Origin: Sphaerisporangium siamense | GTDB lineage: Bacteria > Actinomycetota > Actinomycetes > Streptosporangiales > Streptosporangiaceae | Length of the DNA: 64,000 nt | NCBI RefSeq assembly: GCF_014205275.1 | Contig: NZ_JACHND010000001.1 | Coordinates: 6,758,001-6,822,000 of the forward strand | Direction of reading: 5' to 3' | Shown: piece by piece, positions 8,901 to 15,974 of the stretch | How the letters are laid out: every line of letters starts with the position of its first letter | How positions within the stretch are numbered: position 1 is the stretch's first letter | Notes under the pieces: generated by a model | Seen by the model: only the letters and a program-made list of their open reading frames with translations | Database searches by the model: none | What the model was told of the DNA's origin: nothing | Position numbers and translations under genes: made by a program

Positions 8901-11694
8901 GAACAGCCCTCTTTCCGCCGGCCAGGCCGCGCACGCCGTCGGCACCGGCAGCCTGCTGGTGCGCACCGACGAGGGGTTGTTCGGCTTCATCCACTCCTCG
9001 GTGATGGAGTGGCTCGTCGCCCGGCACCTCGCGCTCACCCTCGACGAGCGGCTGACGCGGCGGCCGTTCTCGGCGCTGGTCGTCGACTTCCTGTGCGACC
9101 TGGCCGACACCGCGCGGCTCCAGGCGTGGGCGGGCGCCACCCTGGCGGACCCGGAGTCGGACGACACCGCGCGCGCCAACGCCATCAAGATCACCACCCG
9201 GCTGCGCACCCCGGCCAGGACCGACCTGCGCGGCGCCCGCCTCAGCGGCGAAGACCTGTCCTACCGCCACTTCGCCGGAGTGGACCTCAGCGGCGCCGAC
9301 CTGACCGACGCGCGACTGGTCGGCACGAACCTCTCCCGCGCCGACCTGCGCGACGCCCGCCTCACCGGCGCCCGGCTCGACGAGGCCGTCCTGGCGGGCG
9401 CCGACCTGCGCGGCGCCGACCTCACCCGCGCCCGCCTCTCGCGCACCGACCTGCGCGACGTCGCCGTGGAGGGCGGCCGGTGGAACCGCGCGGCCCTCAT
9501 CGACGTGACGGCCTCCCCCTCCCTGGCCGCCGACCCCGCGCTGTACGGCGCCGCCGTCGCCCCCGGCCACCCGGTGACGCCCGAGCTCGCGCCGCCGCAG
9601 GTCGGCGTGCCGTACGGGTACCACTACCAGAGCAGCCGCCTGCCCAGCCCGGTCGCCTACAGCCCCGACGGCGGGCTGATCGCCCTCGGCAGCGAGGACG
9701 GCGGGGTGCTCGTCTGCGACAGCGTCACCGGCTCCCCGCTGCGCACGCTGCACGGCCACCGGGGCCGGGTCTACACCGTGGCGTACGGACCCGGCGTGCT
9801 GGTGACCGGCGCGGCCGACGGCACCGTCCGCGTCTGGGACCCGCTCACCGGCGAGGTGCGCCACGTGCGCGCCGGGCACCCTCAAGGGGTCTGGCCGGTC
9901 GCGGTGAGCCCCGCGGGCGACCTGGTGGCCGCCGGCGGCGCCGACGGCGTGATGAACGTCTGGTCGGCCCGCACCGGAGCCCACCTCGTCGCGCTGCCCG
10001 GCCACACCCCGCCGATCTACACCGTGGTCTTCCTGCCGGGCAGGCTCGTGACCGGCGACGCGGCGGGCGTCATCCGCGTCTGGGACCTGGCCACCGGCGG
10101 GCTCGCCAACACCCTGACCGGCCACCGCGGCACGGTGTACCGGCTCGTGCTCAGCCCGGACGGCCGCATGCTGGCCACCGGGGACGGCGCCGGGGTCGTG
10201 CGCGTCTGGGACCCCGTCACCGGCGAGCCGCTGCACGACATGCGCGGCCACACCGGCCGCGTCTACGCCCTGGACTTCCACCCCTCGGGCGAGCTGCTCG
10301 CCTCCGGCGACACCACCGGCGCGGTCCGCCTGTGGGACCCCCGCGACGGCCGGGCCCTCAGCGCGCCGCAGGGCCACTCGGGGGCCGTCTACCAGGTGCT
10401 GTTCAGCCCGGACGGCGCCACGCTCGCCACCGGCGACAGCGACGGCGTCGTGCGCGTGTGGGATCCGGAGACCGGCCGGCAGCGGGCCGAGCTGGCCGGG
10501 CACCGCGCGTCGGTGTGGCCGTTCGCCTTCCGCCCGGACGGCCGCCAGCTCGCCACCTCCAGCAACGACGGCACCGCGCGGCTGTGGGACCCGGCGAGCG
10601 GCCAGTGCCGGCACACCCTGCGCGGCCACGGCCGCCGCATCGTCGCCGCCCGGTTCAGCGCCGACGGCTCCATGCTGGCCACCTGCGGCAACGACGGCTA
10701 CGTCCGGCTGTGGGACCCGCGCACGGGCCGGCGGCTGCGCGAGATGACCGGCGCCGCCGACCGGCTCATCTCCGCGATCTTCAGCCCGGCCGGTCCCCTG
10801 CTGGCCACCGCCAGCAACGACGGAGGGGTCTACCTGTGGAACCTGACGGCCGGGGGGTTCGAGCGCGAGCTGAACGTCGAGACCGACCACGTCTGGGCGG
10901 AGGCGTTCAGCCCCGACGGCGAGATCCTCGCCACGGCCAACGACGACGACAGCGTCCGGCTCTGGTACCGCAGCAGCGGGCGGCAGGTCGGCAGCCTCGC
11001 CGAGCACCATGGCCGCGTGCGCTCGATCGCCTTCAGCCCCGACGGCGCCACCGTCGCCACCGGCTGCGACGACCGCATGGTCCGCCTGTGGGACACCGGC
11101 TCCGGCATGCGCCTGGCCACCCTGGAGGGCCACTCCGACCGCGTGTACGCCGTGCGGTTCGACCCGTCGGGCCGCCTGCTGGGCAGCGCCGGCAACGACG
11201 GCACGGCCCGGATCTGGCGGCTCGGTCCCGACGGCGCCTGGTCGGCCGACCTGCTGCACACCCTCAAGCGGCACACCGGCCGCCTGTGGTCGCTGGACTT
11301 CAGCCCCGACGGCGCCATGATCGCGACCGGCGGGGACGATCTGGTCGTCCGCCTGTGGGACACCACCTCCGGCGACCACCTGCACACGCTCGTGGGCCAC
11401 ACGCGGCGGGTCTGGTCGGTGGCGTTCAGCCCCTCGGGCGACCAGCTCGCCAGCGCGGGCGACGACGGCGTGGTGATCCTGTGGGACCTCACCGGCGAGG
11501 CGCCCGTCCAGCGGGCCACGCTGCTCGGCCTGCCCGAGGGGTGGGCGGCGTTCAGCCCCGACGGCCGGTACAAGACCGAGGGGGACGTCGCCGGGCAGTT
11601 CTGGTACGTGATCGGCATGTGCAGGTTCGACCCGGGCGAGCTGGACCCCTACCTTCCCGGCGTGCGGCAGATCGCCCTCGACGCGCCCTTCTGA
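5980..11694 (+). CDS. STAND/NLR-like protein: TIR, degenerate metallophosphoesterase, NACHT, pentapeptide repeats, WD40
   Basis: A 1904-residue multidomain protein. (1) TIR domain, residues about 8-150, with FVSYSPADE and a conserved Glu at residue 81 in GRQEW, the usual NADase position. (2) Pro-rich linker to about 205. (3) Calcineurin-type metallophosphoesterase fold, about 207-475, with motifs reading HVAGPRFG, TGDL, PGPRD and HGGGP, so most metal ligands are missing. (4) A small alpha/beta region, about 525-650, like the inactive nuclease-fold domains that precede some NACHT modules (inference). (5) NACHT ATPase with Walker A GDFGRGKT near 698 and Walker B LLFDGFDEL near 770. (6) Pentapeptide repeats, about 1080-1165. 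(7) About fifteen WD40 repeats to the C-terminus. Start ATG at 5980 follows a weak GAGGGA. Such STAND proteins sense invaders, oligomerise and trigger TIR NAD+ cleavage; immune function here is inference. Confidence 0.93.
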   Translation: MDDRNGTRTDIFVSYSPADERWASWIAWQLEAAGYRTMLQAWDFVPGTNFVDFMDRGVSEAGLIVAVLSRNYLGSRFGRQEWLTAFRADPDNPGNRLVTIRIEDCPLEGLLSTITWVDMVGVTDAAEARSLLLGRIRHTLAGRAKPAEEPGFPAVPARTIPGTVVREAGVARRPEPPRPPAAVPSARRTPVTPPAFPGEAPAAREREAITLLHVAGPRFGRGLADADEPLDAGELQSGIWADLTRLADAGVPRPDLLLVTGDLTESGSVREYGEALAFLTGLRVLLGLEPRRLVIVPGPRDVTKAASRAYFATCEADDVAPQPPFWPKWRHFSGLFKDVYQGLTDLDFDSAQPWSLFAQPELRAVVAGINSTMAMSHREEDAYGWVGQAQAAWFAERLRPFEETGWLRVGVAGHPPGALRDAATFGQLLGPRLNLLLHGGGPDEVGWIGEVPCLPSLAPGRHQVIEVGPAGLRRWARDRIDVPPPQELSYDRRALHGAFPPATASRPAPDPLEAPPDGGGEPEREADPSTLLLDMIAEVCETRSERARIRKVPGDPPHLLVTLAEDGFVSRQLIGAHAGPPTTEAVTSFLRHVHAAGLDHGAELVYQGQGPARQVRDDALRRGVRLRSFTEFQGLLDLSDHVADQSARLRDDRRYPPELYVPQRFRELDRASTVRDDLTGELMRLLAADHGRFVLLLGDFGRGKTFALREVARRIPAELPHLTPIFIELRALDKAHSVDGLVAAHLANHGEELIDLKAFHYMLRQGRIVLLFDGFDELVTRVTYERAADHLETLLRAAEDKAKIVVASRTQHFKSHAQVLTALGERVGTLPHRRVLSVEKFTTAQVRAYLVNRYGDEHAADERMSMITRISDLLGLAQNPRMLSFIADLPPERLRAAAQAGDTLSAAGLYAEILGHWLRFEEHRTHVPGAPGGLGVEELWGAATTLALRLWESGESYLRPAELTEVAETLGELANSPLSAGQAAHAVGTGSLLVRTDEGLFGFIHSSVMEWLVARHLALTLDERLTRRPFSALVVDFLCDLADTARLQAWAGATLADPESDDTARANAIKITTRLRTPARTDLRGARLSGEDLSYRHFAGVDLSGADLTDARLVGTNLSRADLRDARLTGARLDEAVLAGADLRGADLTRARLSRTDLRDVAVEGGRWNRAALIDVTASPSLAADPALYGAAVAPGHPVTPELAPPQVGVPYGYHYQSSRLPSPVAYSPDGGLIALGSEDGGVLVCDSVTGSPLRTLHGHRGRVYTVAYGPGVLVTGAADGTVRVWDPLTGEVRHVRAGHPQGVWPVAVSPAGDLVAAGGADGVMNVWSARTGAHLVALPGHTPPIYTVVFLPGRLVTGDAAGVIRVWDLATGGLANTLTGHRGTVYRLVLSPDGRMLATGDGAGVVRVWDPVTGEPLHDMRGHTGRVYALDFHPSGELLASGDTTGAVRLWDPRDGRALSAPQGHSGAVYQVLFSPDGATLATGDSDGVVRVWDPETGRQRAELAGHRASVWPFAFRPDGRQLATSSNDGTARLWDPASGQCRHTLRGHGRRIVAARFSADGSMLATCGNDGYVRLWDPRTGRRLREMTGAADRLISAIFSPAGPLLATASNDGGVYLWNLTAGGFERELNVETDHVWAEAFSPDGEILATANDDDSVRLWYRSSGRQVGSLAEHHGRVRSIAFSPDGATVATGCDDRMVRLWDTGSGMRLATLEGHSDRVYAVRFDPSGRLLGSAGNDGTARIWRLGPDGAWSADLLHTLKRHTGRLWSLDFSPDGAMIATGGDDLVVRLWDTTSGDHLHTLVGHTRRVWSVAFSPSGDQLASAGDDGVVILWDLTGEAPVQRATLLGLPEGWAAFSPDGRYKTEGDVAGQFWYVIGMCRFDPGELDPYLPGVRQIALDAPF

Positions 11695-11729
11695 ACCGGT
11701 AGCCGGTGCCGAGCTGGACCTGACCCGGT

Positions 11730-11784
11730 CCTGGGCCGGTCCTGGGCCGGTCCTGGGCCGGTCCTGGGCCGGTCCTGGGCCGGT
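11730..11784. repeat. Five perfect tandem copies of an 11-bp unit
   Basis: CCTGGGCCGGT is repeated five times without change (11730-11784) between the convergent TIR-NACHT gene and coaE. Each unit is self-complementary in part (GGCC, CCGG), so transcripts could fold and help end transcription from both sides. Perfect copy identity indicates recent expansion. It is too short and has no spacers, so it is not a CRISPR array. Confidence 0.9.
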
Positions 11785-11791
11785 TGGAGGG

Positions 11792-12391
11792 TCAGGCGCC
11801 GCGGCGGGCCAGCAGCTCGGTCCACACCTCGGCCACGCGGGCGTCCAGCTCGCCGAGCCCGGCCTCGTTGGGCACGACGATGTCGGCGATCTTCAGGCGG
11901 TCCTCCCTGGCGGCCTGGGCCCCGATCCGGGCCAGGGCGTCCTCGCGGGTCATGCCGCGCCGGGAGGTCAGACGGTCGAGGCGGACCTCGTCGGAGGCGT
12001 CCACCACGATCACCACGTCGTACATGGGGGCCAGGCCGTTCTCGGCGAGCAGCGGCACGTCGTACACCACGACCGCGTCCGCCGGGGCCCGCCGCTGGAG
12101 CTCGGCCATGCGCTCGCCCACCCGGGGATGCACGATGGCGTTGAGCCGCGCCAGCTCGCCGGGGTCGGAGAAGACGATCCGGCCGAGCCGCTCGCGATCC
12201 AGTGTGCCGTCCTCGCGCAGCACGCCGGCGCCGAACGCCGCGACGACCTCGGCCAGGCCGCCGGTGCCCGGCTCGACGACCTCGCGGGCGATCCGGTCGG
12301 CGTCGATCACCACCGCGCCGTGCCCGGCGAGACGCCGGGACACCTCGCTCTTCCCGGATCCGATCCCGCCCGTCAGCCCGACCTTCAGCAC
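11792..12391 (-). CDS. coaE: Dephospho-CoA kinase
   Basis: Catalyses the last step of coenzyme A synthesis, ATP-dependent 3'-phosphorylation of dephospho-CoA, in the cytosol. The 199-residue protein starts with [14 protein letters not shown] (P-loop at about residues 5-16), followed by [13 protein letters not shown], the Asp-containing substrate motif, and [10 protein letters not shown]. Length matches stand-alone bacterial CoaE; the longer actinobacterial form with a C-terminal GrpB-like domain seen in mycobacteria is absent. GTG at 12389-12391 is the start because it places the P-loop directly at the N-terminus. The upstream GNAT gene is 23 bases away on the same strand. Position next to rpsA matches other actinomycetes. 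Confidence 0.96.
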   Translation of the reverse strand: MLKVGLTGGIGSGKSEVSRRLAGHGAVVIDADRIAREVVEPGTGGLAEVVAAFGAGVLREDGTLDRERLGRIVFSDPGELARLNAIVHPRVGERMAELQRRAPADAVVVYDVPLLAENGLAPMYDVVIVVDASDEVRLDRLTSRRGMTREDALARIGAQAAREDRLKIADIVVPNEAGLGELDARVAEVWTELLARRGA

Positions 12392-12414
12392 GCTTGGAAG
12401 GGTAGCGGACGGCC

Positions 12415-12894
12415 TCAGGGAGCGAGCGGGGCGGGCTTGCGCATGTGGACGAGCGTCAGGTGCTCGTGGACGCGCTCGCGCCGGGTCTCCCGGTACCCGA
12501 GGCGGCGGTACAGCCGCAGGTTGCCCTCCGACAGGTGGCCGGTGAACAGGCCGAACGCGTCGGCGCGCGCGCCGAGCTCGCGCTCGATCGCCGCGAGCAG
12601 GGCGGTGCCGAGGCCGCGCCCCTGGTGGTCGGGGGCCACCACCAGCCGTCCGATGACGGCCGTGCGGTCGGCCATCTGGCCGCGCACCGCGCCGACGATC
12701 CGGCCGCCGCCGAGGGCCTTCAGGACCGTGGCGCCGCCGATCGCGGCGCGCATCTGCTCCAGCGACTCGATCAGCGGGGCGATGAAGGGGTCTCCGTAGA
12801 GCTGGGCCTCGGTCACGTAGGCGGCGCGCTGGAGGGTGAGGATCTCTCCGGCGTCCTCGGGCGAAGCCTGTTCGATCCGCGTCACGCGCACCAC
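12415..12894 (-). CDS. GNAT-family N-acetyltransferase
   Basis: A 159-residue single-domain acetyl-CoA-dependent acetyltransferase. [20 protein letters not shown] (about residues 84-103) is the motif A/pyrophosphate-binding loop, and [14 protein letters not shown] near the C-terminus is motif B. The N-terminal helix pair begins [21 protein letters not shown], typical of small-molecule acetyltransferases. Substrate unknown. It sits between coaE and the rpsA terminator on the same strand, so it may be co-transcribed with coaE. Start given as the GTG at 12894; a second in-frame GTG three codons later (VTRIEQ) is possible. Confidence 0.9.
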   Translation of the reverse strand: MVRVTRIEQASPEDAGEILTLQRAAYVTEAQLYGDPFIAPLIESLEQMRAAIGGATVLKALGGGRIVGAVRGQMADRTAVIGRLVVAPDHQGRGLGTALLAAIERELGARADAFGLFTGHLSEGNLRLYRRLGYRETRRERVHEHLTLVHMRKPAPLAP

Positions 12895-12940
12895 TGTAGG
12901 GCGGCCGGACCACCGCGGCGCGCGGGCCCCCGGACGCGAA

Positions 12941-12968
12941 GAGGGCCCCGCCGGATGGCGGGGCCCTC
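12941..12968 (-). terminator. Intrinsic terminator of rpsA
   Basis: A 12-bp perfect stem (GAGGGCCCCGCC, loop GGAT) lies 20 bases after the rpsA stop. On the minus strand it is followed by TTCGCG rather than a long U tract, as is common in high-GC actinomycetes. Confidence 0.85.
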
Positions 12969-12987
12969 TGTCGTCGTGCTCAGAGCG

Positions 12988-14466
12988 TCAGCTCTGGCCG
13001 CCCGCGAGCTTCTCGCGGAGCGCGGCCAGGGCCTCGTCGGAGGCCAGGGCGCCCGCGGCCGGGGACGTGCCGCCCCCGCCCTGCTGGGCGGACGACTCGC
13101 CCGAGTAGCCGGTCGCGCCGGCGGCCTGGGCCTCTTCCTGACGGGCCTTCTCGACCTGCGACTTGTGGGCCTCGAAGCGGGTCTGGGCCTCGGCGTACTG
13201 CCGCTCCCACTCCTCGCGCTGCTTCTCGAAGCCTTCGAGCCACTCGCCGGTCTCGGGGTCGAACCCGTCGGGGTAGATGTAGTTGCCCTGGTCGTCGTAG
13301 GTCGCCGCCATGCCGTACAGCGTGGGGTCGAACTCGACGTCGGCGCCGATCGCACCCTCGTTGGCCTGCTTCAGCGACAGCGAGATGCGACGACGGTCGA
13401 GGTCGATGTCGATGATCTTCACGAAGATCTCGTCGCCGACCTGGACGACCTGCTCGGGAATCTCGACGTGGCGCTCGGCCAGCTCGGAGATGTGGACCAG
13501 ACCCTCGATGCCCTCTTCGACCCGGACGAACGCGCCGAACGGCACCAGCTTGGTGACCCGGCCGGGGACGACCTGGCCGATCTGGTGCGTGCGGGCGAAC
13601 TGCTGCCAGGGGTCCTCCTGGGTCGCCTTGAGCGACAGGGAGACCCGCTCGCGCTCCATGTCGACGTCCAGCACCTCGACGGTGACCTCCTGGCCGACCT
13701 CGACGACCTCGGAGGGGTGGTCGATGTGCTTCCAGGACAGCTCGGAGACGTGGACGAGACCGTCCACACCGCCCAGGTCGACGAACGCGCCGAAGTTGAC
13801 GATCGAGGAGACGACGCCCTTGCGGACCTGGCCCTTCTGCAGGGTGTTGAGGAAGGTCTGGCGGACCTCCGACTGGGTCTGCTCCAGCCAGGCGCGGCGG
13901 GACAGGACCACGTTGTTGCGGTTCTTGTCCAGCTCTATGATCTTCGCCTCGAGCTCACGGCCGACGTAGGGCTGCAGGTCGCGGACGCGGCGCATCTCGA
14001 CCAGCGACGCGGGCAGGAAGCCGCGCAGGCCGATGTCGAGGATGAGACCACCCTTGACGACCTCGATGACCGTGCCGGTGACGATGCCGTCCTCGTCCTT
14101 GATCTTCTCGATCGTGCCCCAGGCGCGCTCGTACTGCGCACGCTTCTTGGACAGGATGAGACGGCCTTCCTTGTCCTCCTTCTGGAGGACAAGCGCCTCA
14201 ACGTGCTCCCCGACCTCGACGACCTCGGCCGGGTCGACATCGTGCTTGATCGAGAGCTCACGCGAGGGGATGACGCCCTCGGTCTTGTAGCCGATGTCGA
14301 GCAAGACCTCGTCTCGATCGACCTTGACGACGGTGCCTTCGACGATGTCGCCGTCGTTGAAGTACTTGATGGTCTCGTCGATCGCGGCGAGGAAGGCCTC
14401 CTCGGAACCGATGTCGTTGACCGCTACCTGCGGGGTGTTCGAGGTGGCCTCGGTGCTGCTCGTCAT
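12988..14466 (-). CDS. rpsA: 30S ribosomal protein S1
   Basis: S1 binds mRNA on the small ribosomal subunit and helps initiation on structured or leader-poor messages. The 492-residue protein has four S1 (OB-fold) domains. They start near residues 38, 124, 209 and 294, each with a G-x-V followed by a V-DIG/DLGG/PFGAFV-type strand. The later domains carry GLVHVSELSWKHI and GLVHISELAERHV. An acidic, Gln/Ala/Gly-rich tail after about residue 390 is typical of actinobacterial S1; the Glu/Lys/Gln-rich part is probably helical. Start ATG at 14464-14466 (MTSSTEATS) fits relatives; a longer open frame upstream lacks similarity. A strong hairpin follows the gene. Confidence 0.98.
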   Translation of the reverse strand: MTSSTEATSNTPQVAVNDIGSEEAFLAAIDETIKYFNDGDIVEGTVVKVDRDEVLLDIGYKTEGVIPSRELSIKHDVDPAEVVEVGEHVEALVLQKEDKEGRLILSKKRAQYERAWGTIEKIKDEDGIVTGTVIEVVKGGLILDIGLRGFLPASLVEMRRVRDLQPYVGRELEAKIIELDKNRNNVVLSRRAWLEQTQSEVRQTFLNTLQKGQVRKGVVSSIVNFGAFVDLGGVDGLVHVSELSWKHIDHPSEVVEVGQEVTVEVLDVDMERERVSLSLKATQEDPWQQFARTHQIGQVVPGRVTKLVPFGAFVRVEEGIEGLVHISELAERHVEIPEQVVQVGDEIFVKIIDIDLDRRRISLSLKQANEGAIGADVEFDPTLYGMAATYDDQGNYIYPDGFDPETGEWLEGFEKQREEWERQYAEAQTRFEAHKSQVEKARQEEAQAAGATGYSGESSAQQGGGGTSPAAGALASDEALAALREKLAGGQS

Positions 14467-14690
14467 GTGTGGAATTGCTCCGAACGCGGACAGATGTCGA
14501 TGTGGCGGACGCGCGGCAGGCCCTCTTGCTTCGCTCAAGCCGAGGATGGTCGGAATGACCCATGGTCGACGACATGACCGAGCGCGAGCCCGCTCCGTCC
14601 GAGGCACGCGAGCCCACAACGCAGCGATCAGCATATGAGAGTACGCGGGCGTGGTCAATCCGGCGTCCACCCGCACAACCCCGTCACCCG

Positions 14691-15776
14691 CTAATAAGCG
14701 ATCATCGCCTCGCGGAACTTTGCCTGGATCTTACCCTTAAATCGACGGGGCATGGAGACGCGTGTGGGGTCGCCGTCGGAGGTATACCGCCTGTCCGGAT
14801 GCTTGTCGAGCCATCCCAGCCAGTACTCGGAGCACCAGCGGCGGCATTCCCCTTTTTTACCGTTCGCCTGGATTCTCGGGATGTTGTACGGGTCGAACGT
14901 CTTCGCGTAGGGCGAAACCGACGGTTCGGACCCGGCCATGAACACCGCGCGGTAGGCGTAGGAGGTGCCGTCCCACTTCCCCTTGCGCGCGGCCGACCTC
15001 TTCTTCGGCCGGCTGCCGTAGGGCAGGGCGAAGGTGTACGACGGCGGCGCGCCGAGCGAGGTCACCAGCCGCTCGCCGCGCACGATCGCCTCGTTCACCT
15101 TCTTGGTGCGCAGCCGCCGCAGGTCGGGGTGGGAGTAGGTGTGGTTGGCCACCTCGAAGCCGTGCTCCACGAGCCAGCGCACGGCCTGCGCCTGCCGCTC
15201 GCGGTCGCGCAGGCCGAAGGGGGTCTTGTTGATCCAGAACGTGGCCACGGGGCGGAAGCCGGGGAACCTGGCCGCGACGTCGTAGAGCACCGCCACCACC
15301 GTGTCCGGCACGGGGGCCCCGTCCGGGCCGAGGGCGAAGTGCGAGGGATGCCCGTCGTCGAAGCTGAGCACGACCGGATGGGCGCCGGCCGGGACGTCGA
15401 TCGCCCCGGAGGCGTACTGGGCGGCGGTGATCGGCACGTACCCGCCCTTGGCGAGCCGCTCCAGCTCGCGGCGAAGCTGGCTCGGGGTGCGGTCGATCGA
15501 GGCGACCGGCTTGCGCAGGATGCGGTGGTACATCAGCACCGGCACCATGCCGAGCTCGTTGGCCCGGACCCGCCGGGCCGACTCGGCCGAGGCGCGCTGC
15601 GGCTCACGGGTGGGCGTCGCGGTGGGCGAGGGCTGGGGAGACGGGGCGGTGACCTGTCCCGTGGTCGGCTCGTCGTCACCTCCCAGGGGATGGACGAGCA
15701 ACACGACCGCCGCGACGATCATGACACCGACGTTGACGATGCCGATGAGGGGCGTCAGGCCGGGCGTGCTCCGCAC
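14691..15776 (-). CDS. Membrane-anchored polysaccharide deacetylase (NodB domain)
   Basis: A 361-residue protein with an N-terminal membrane anchor (about residues 10-28), a Pro/Thr/Ser-rich spacer to about 60, then a carbohydrate-esterase family 4 (NodB) domain. Catalytic motifs are visible: SFDDG near residue 140 (general base Asp and metal Asp) and HTYSH near 208 (metal His pair). PSYTFALPYGSRP supplies the substrate-groove strand. Such enzymes remove acetyl groups from peptidoglycan, chitin or poly-GlcNAc outside the membrane. The C-terminal part has two Cys close together (GECRRWCSEYW) that may form a disulfide. Start GTG at 15774-15776. It lies between rpsA and polA on the same strand, separated from polA by about 200 bases. 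Confidence 0.92.
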   Translation of the reverse strand: MRSTPGLTPLIGIVNVGVMIVAAVVLLVHPLGGDDEPTTGQVTAPSPQPSPTATPTREPQRASAESARRVRANELGMVPVLMYHRILRKPVASIDRTPSQLRRELERLAKGGYVPITAAQYASGAIDVPAGAHPVVLSFDDGHPSHFALGPDGAPVPDTVVAVLYDVAARFPGFRPVATFWINKTPFGLRDRERQAQAVRWLVEHGFEVANHTYSHPDLRRLRTKKVNEAIVRGERLVTSLGAPPSYTFALPYGSRPKKRSAARKGKWDGTSYAYRAVFMAGSEPSVSPYAKTFDPYNIPRIQANGKKGECRRWCSEYWLGWLDKHPDRRYTSDGDPTRVSMPRRFKGKIQAKFREAMIAY

Positions 15777-15974
15777 AGGTTCACTCCAAGGTCGGCGGCG
15801 GGTCGTCTTTCTCCCTGGGAGACCCTTTTCGGGCTTTGTCCGCGGCCAGCGTACACGTCTGTCCTGTGCCGATATTCGATTGTGAATCCGGATGGGCGCG
15901 TCCCCGGACGGGAATGCGCAGGTGAAACCGCCGAAAAGCCGGCCCCGCCCGACGAGGCCTTCAGCGTCCTCAGG

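Noticed and set aside
4528..11400. A 2290-codon open frame on the minus strand
   Set aside because: Only its last 393 codons (to 5709) are a real gene; the rest is the antisense shadow of the TIR-NACHT-WD40 gene, a usual artefact of high GC.
11730..11784. Possible CRISPR array
   Set aside because: Units are 11 bp and contiguous with no spacers, and no cas genes are in the window.
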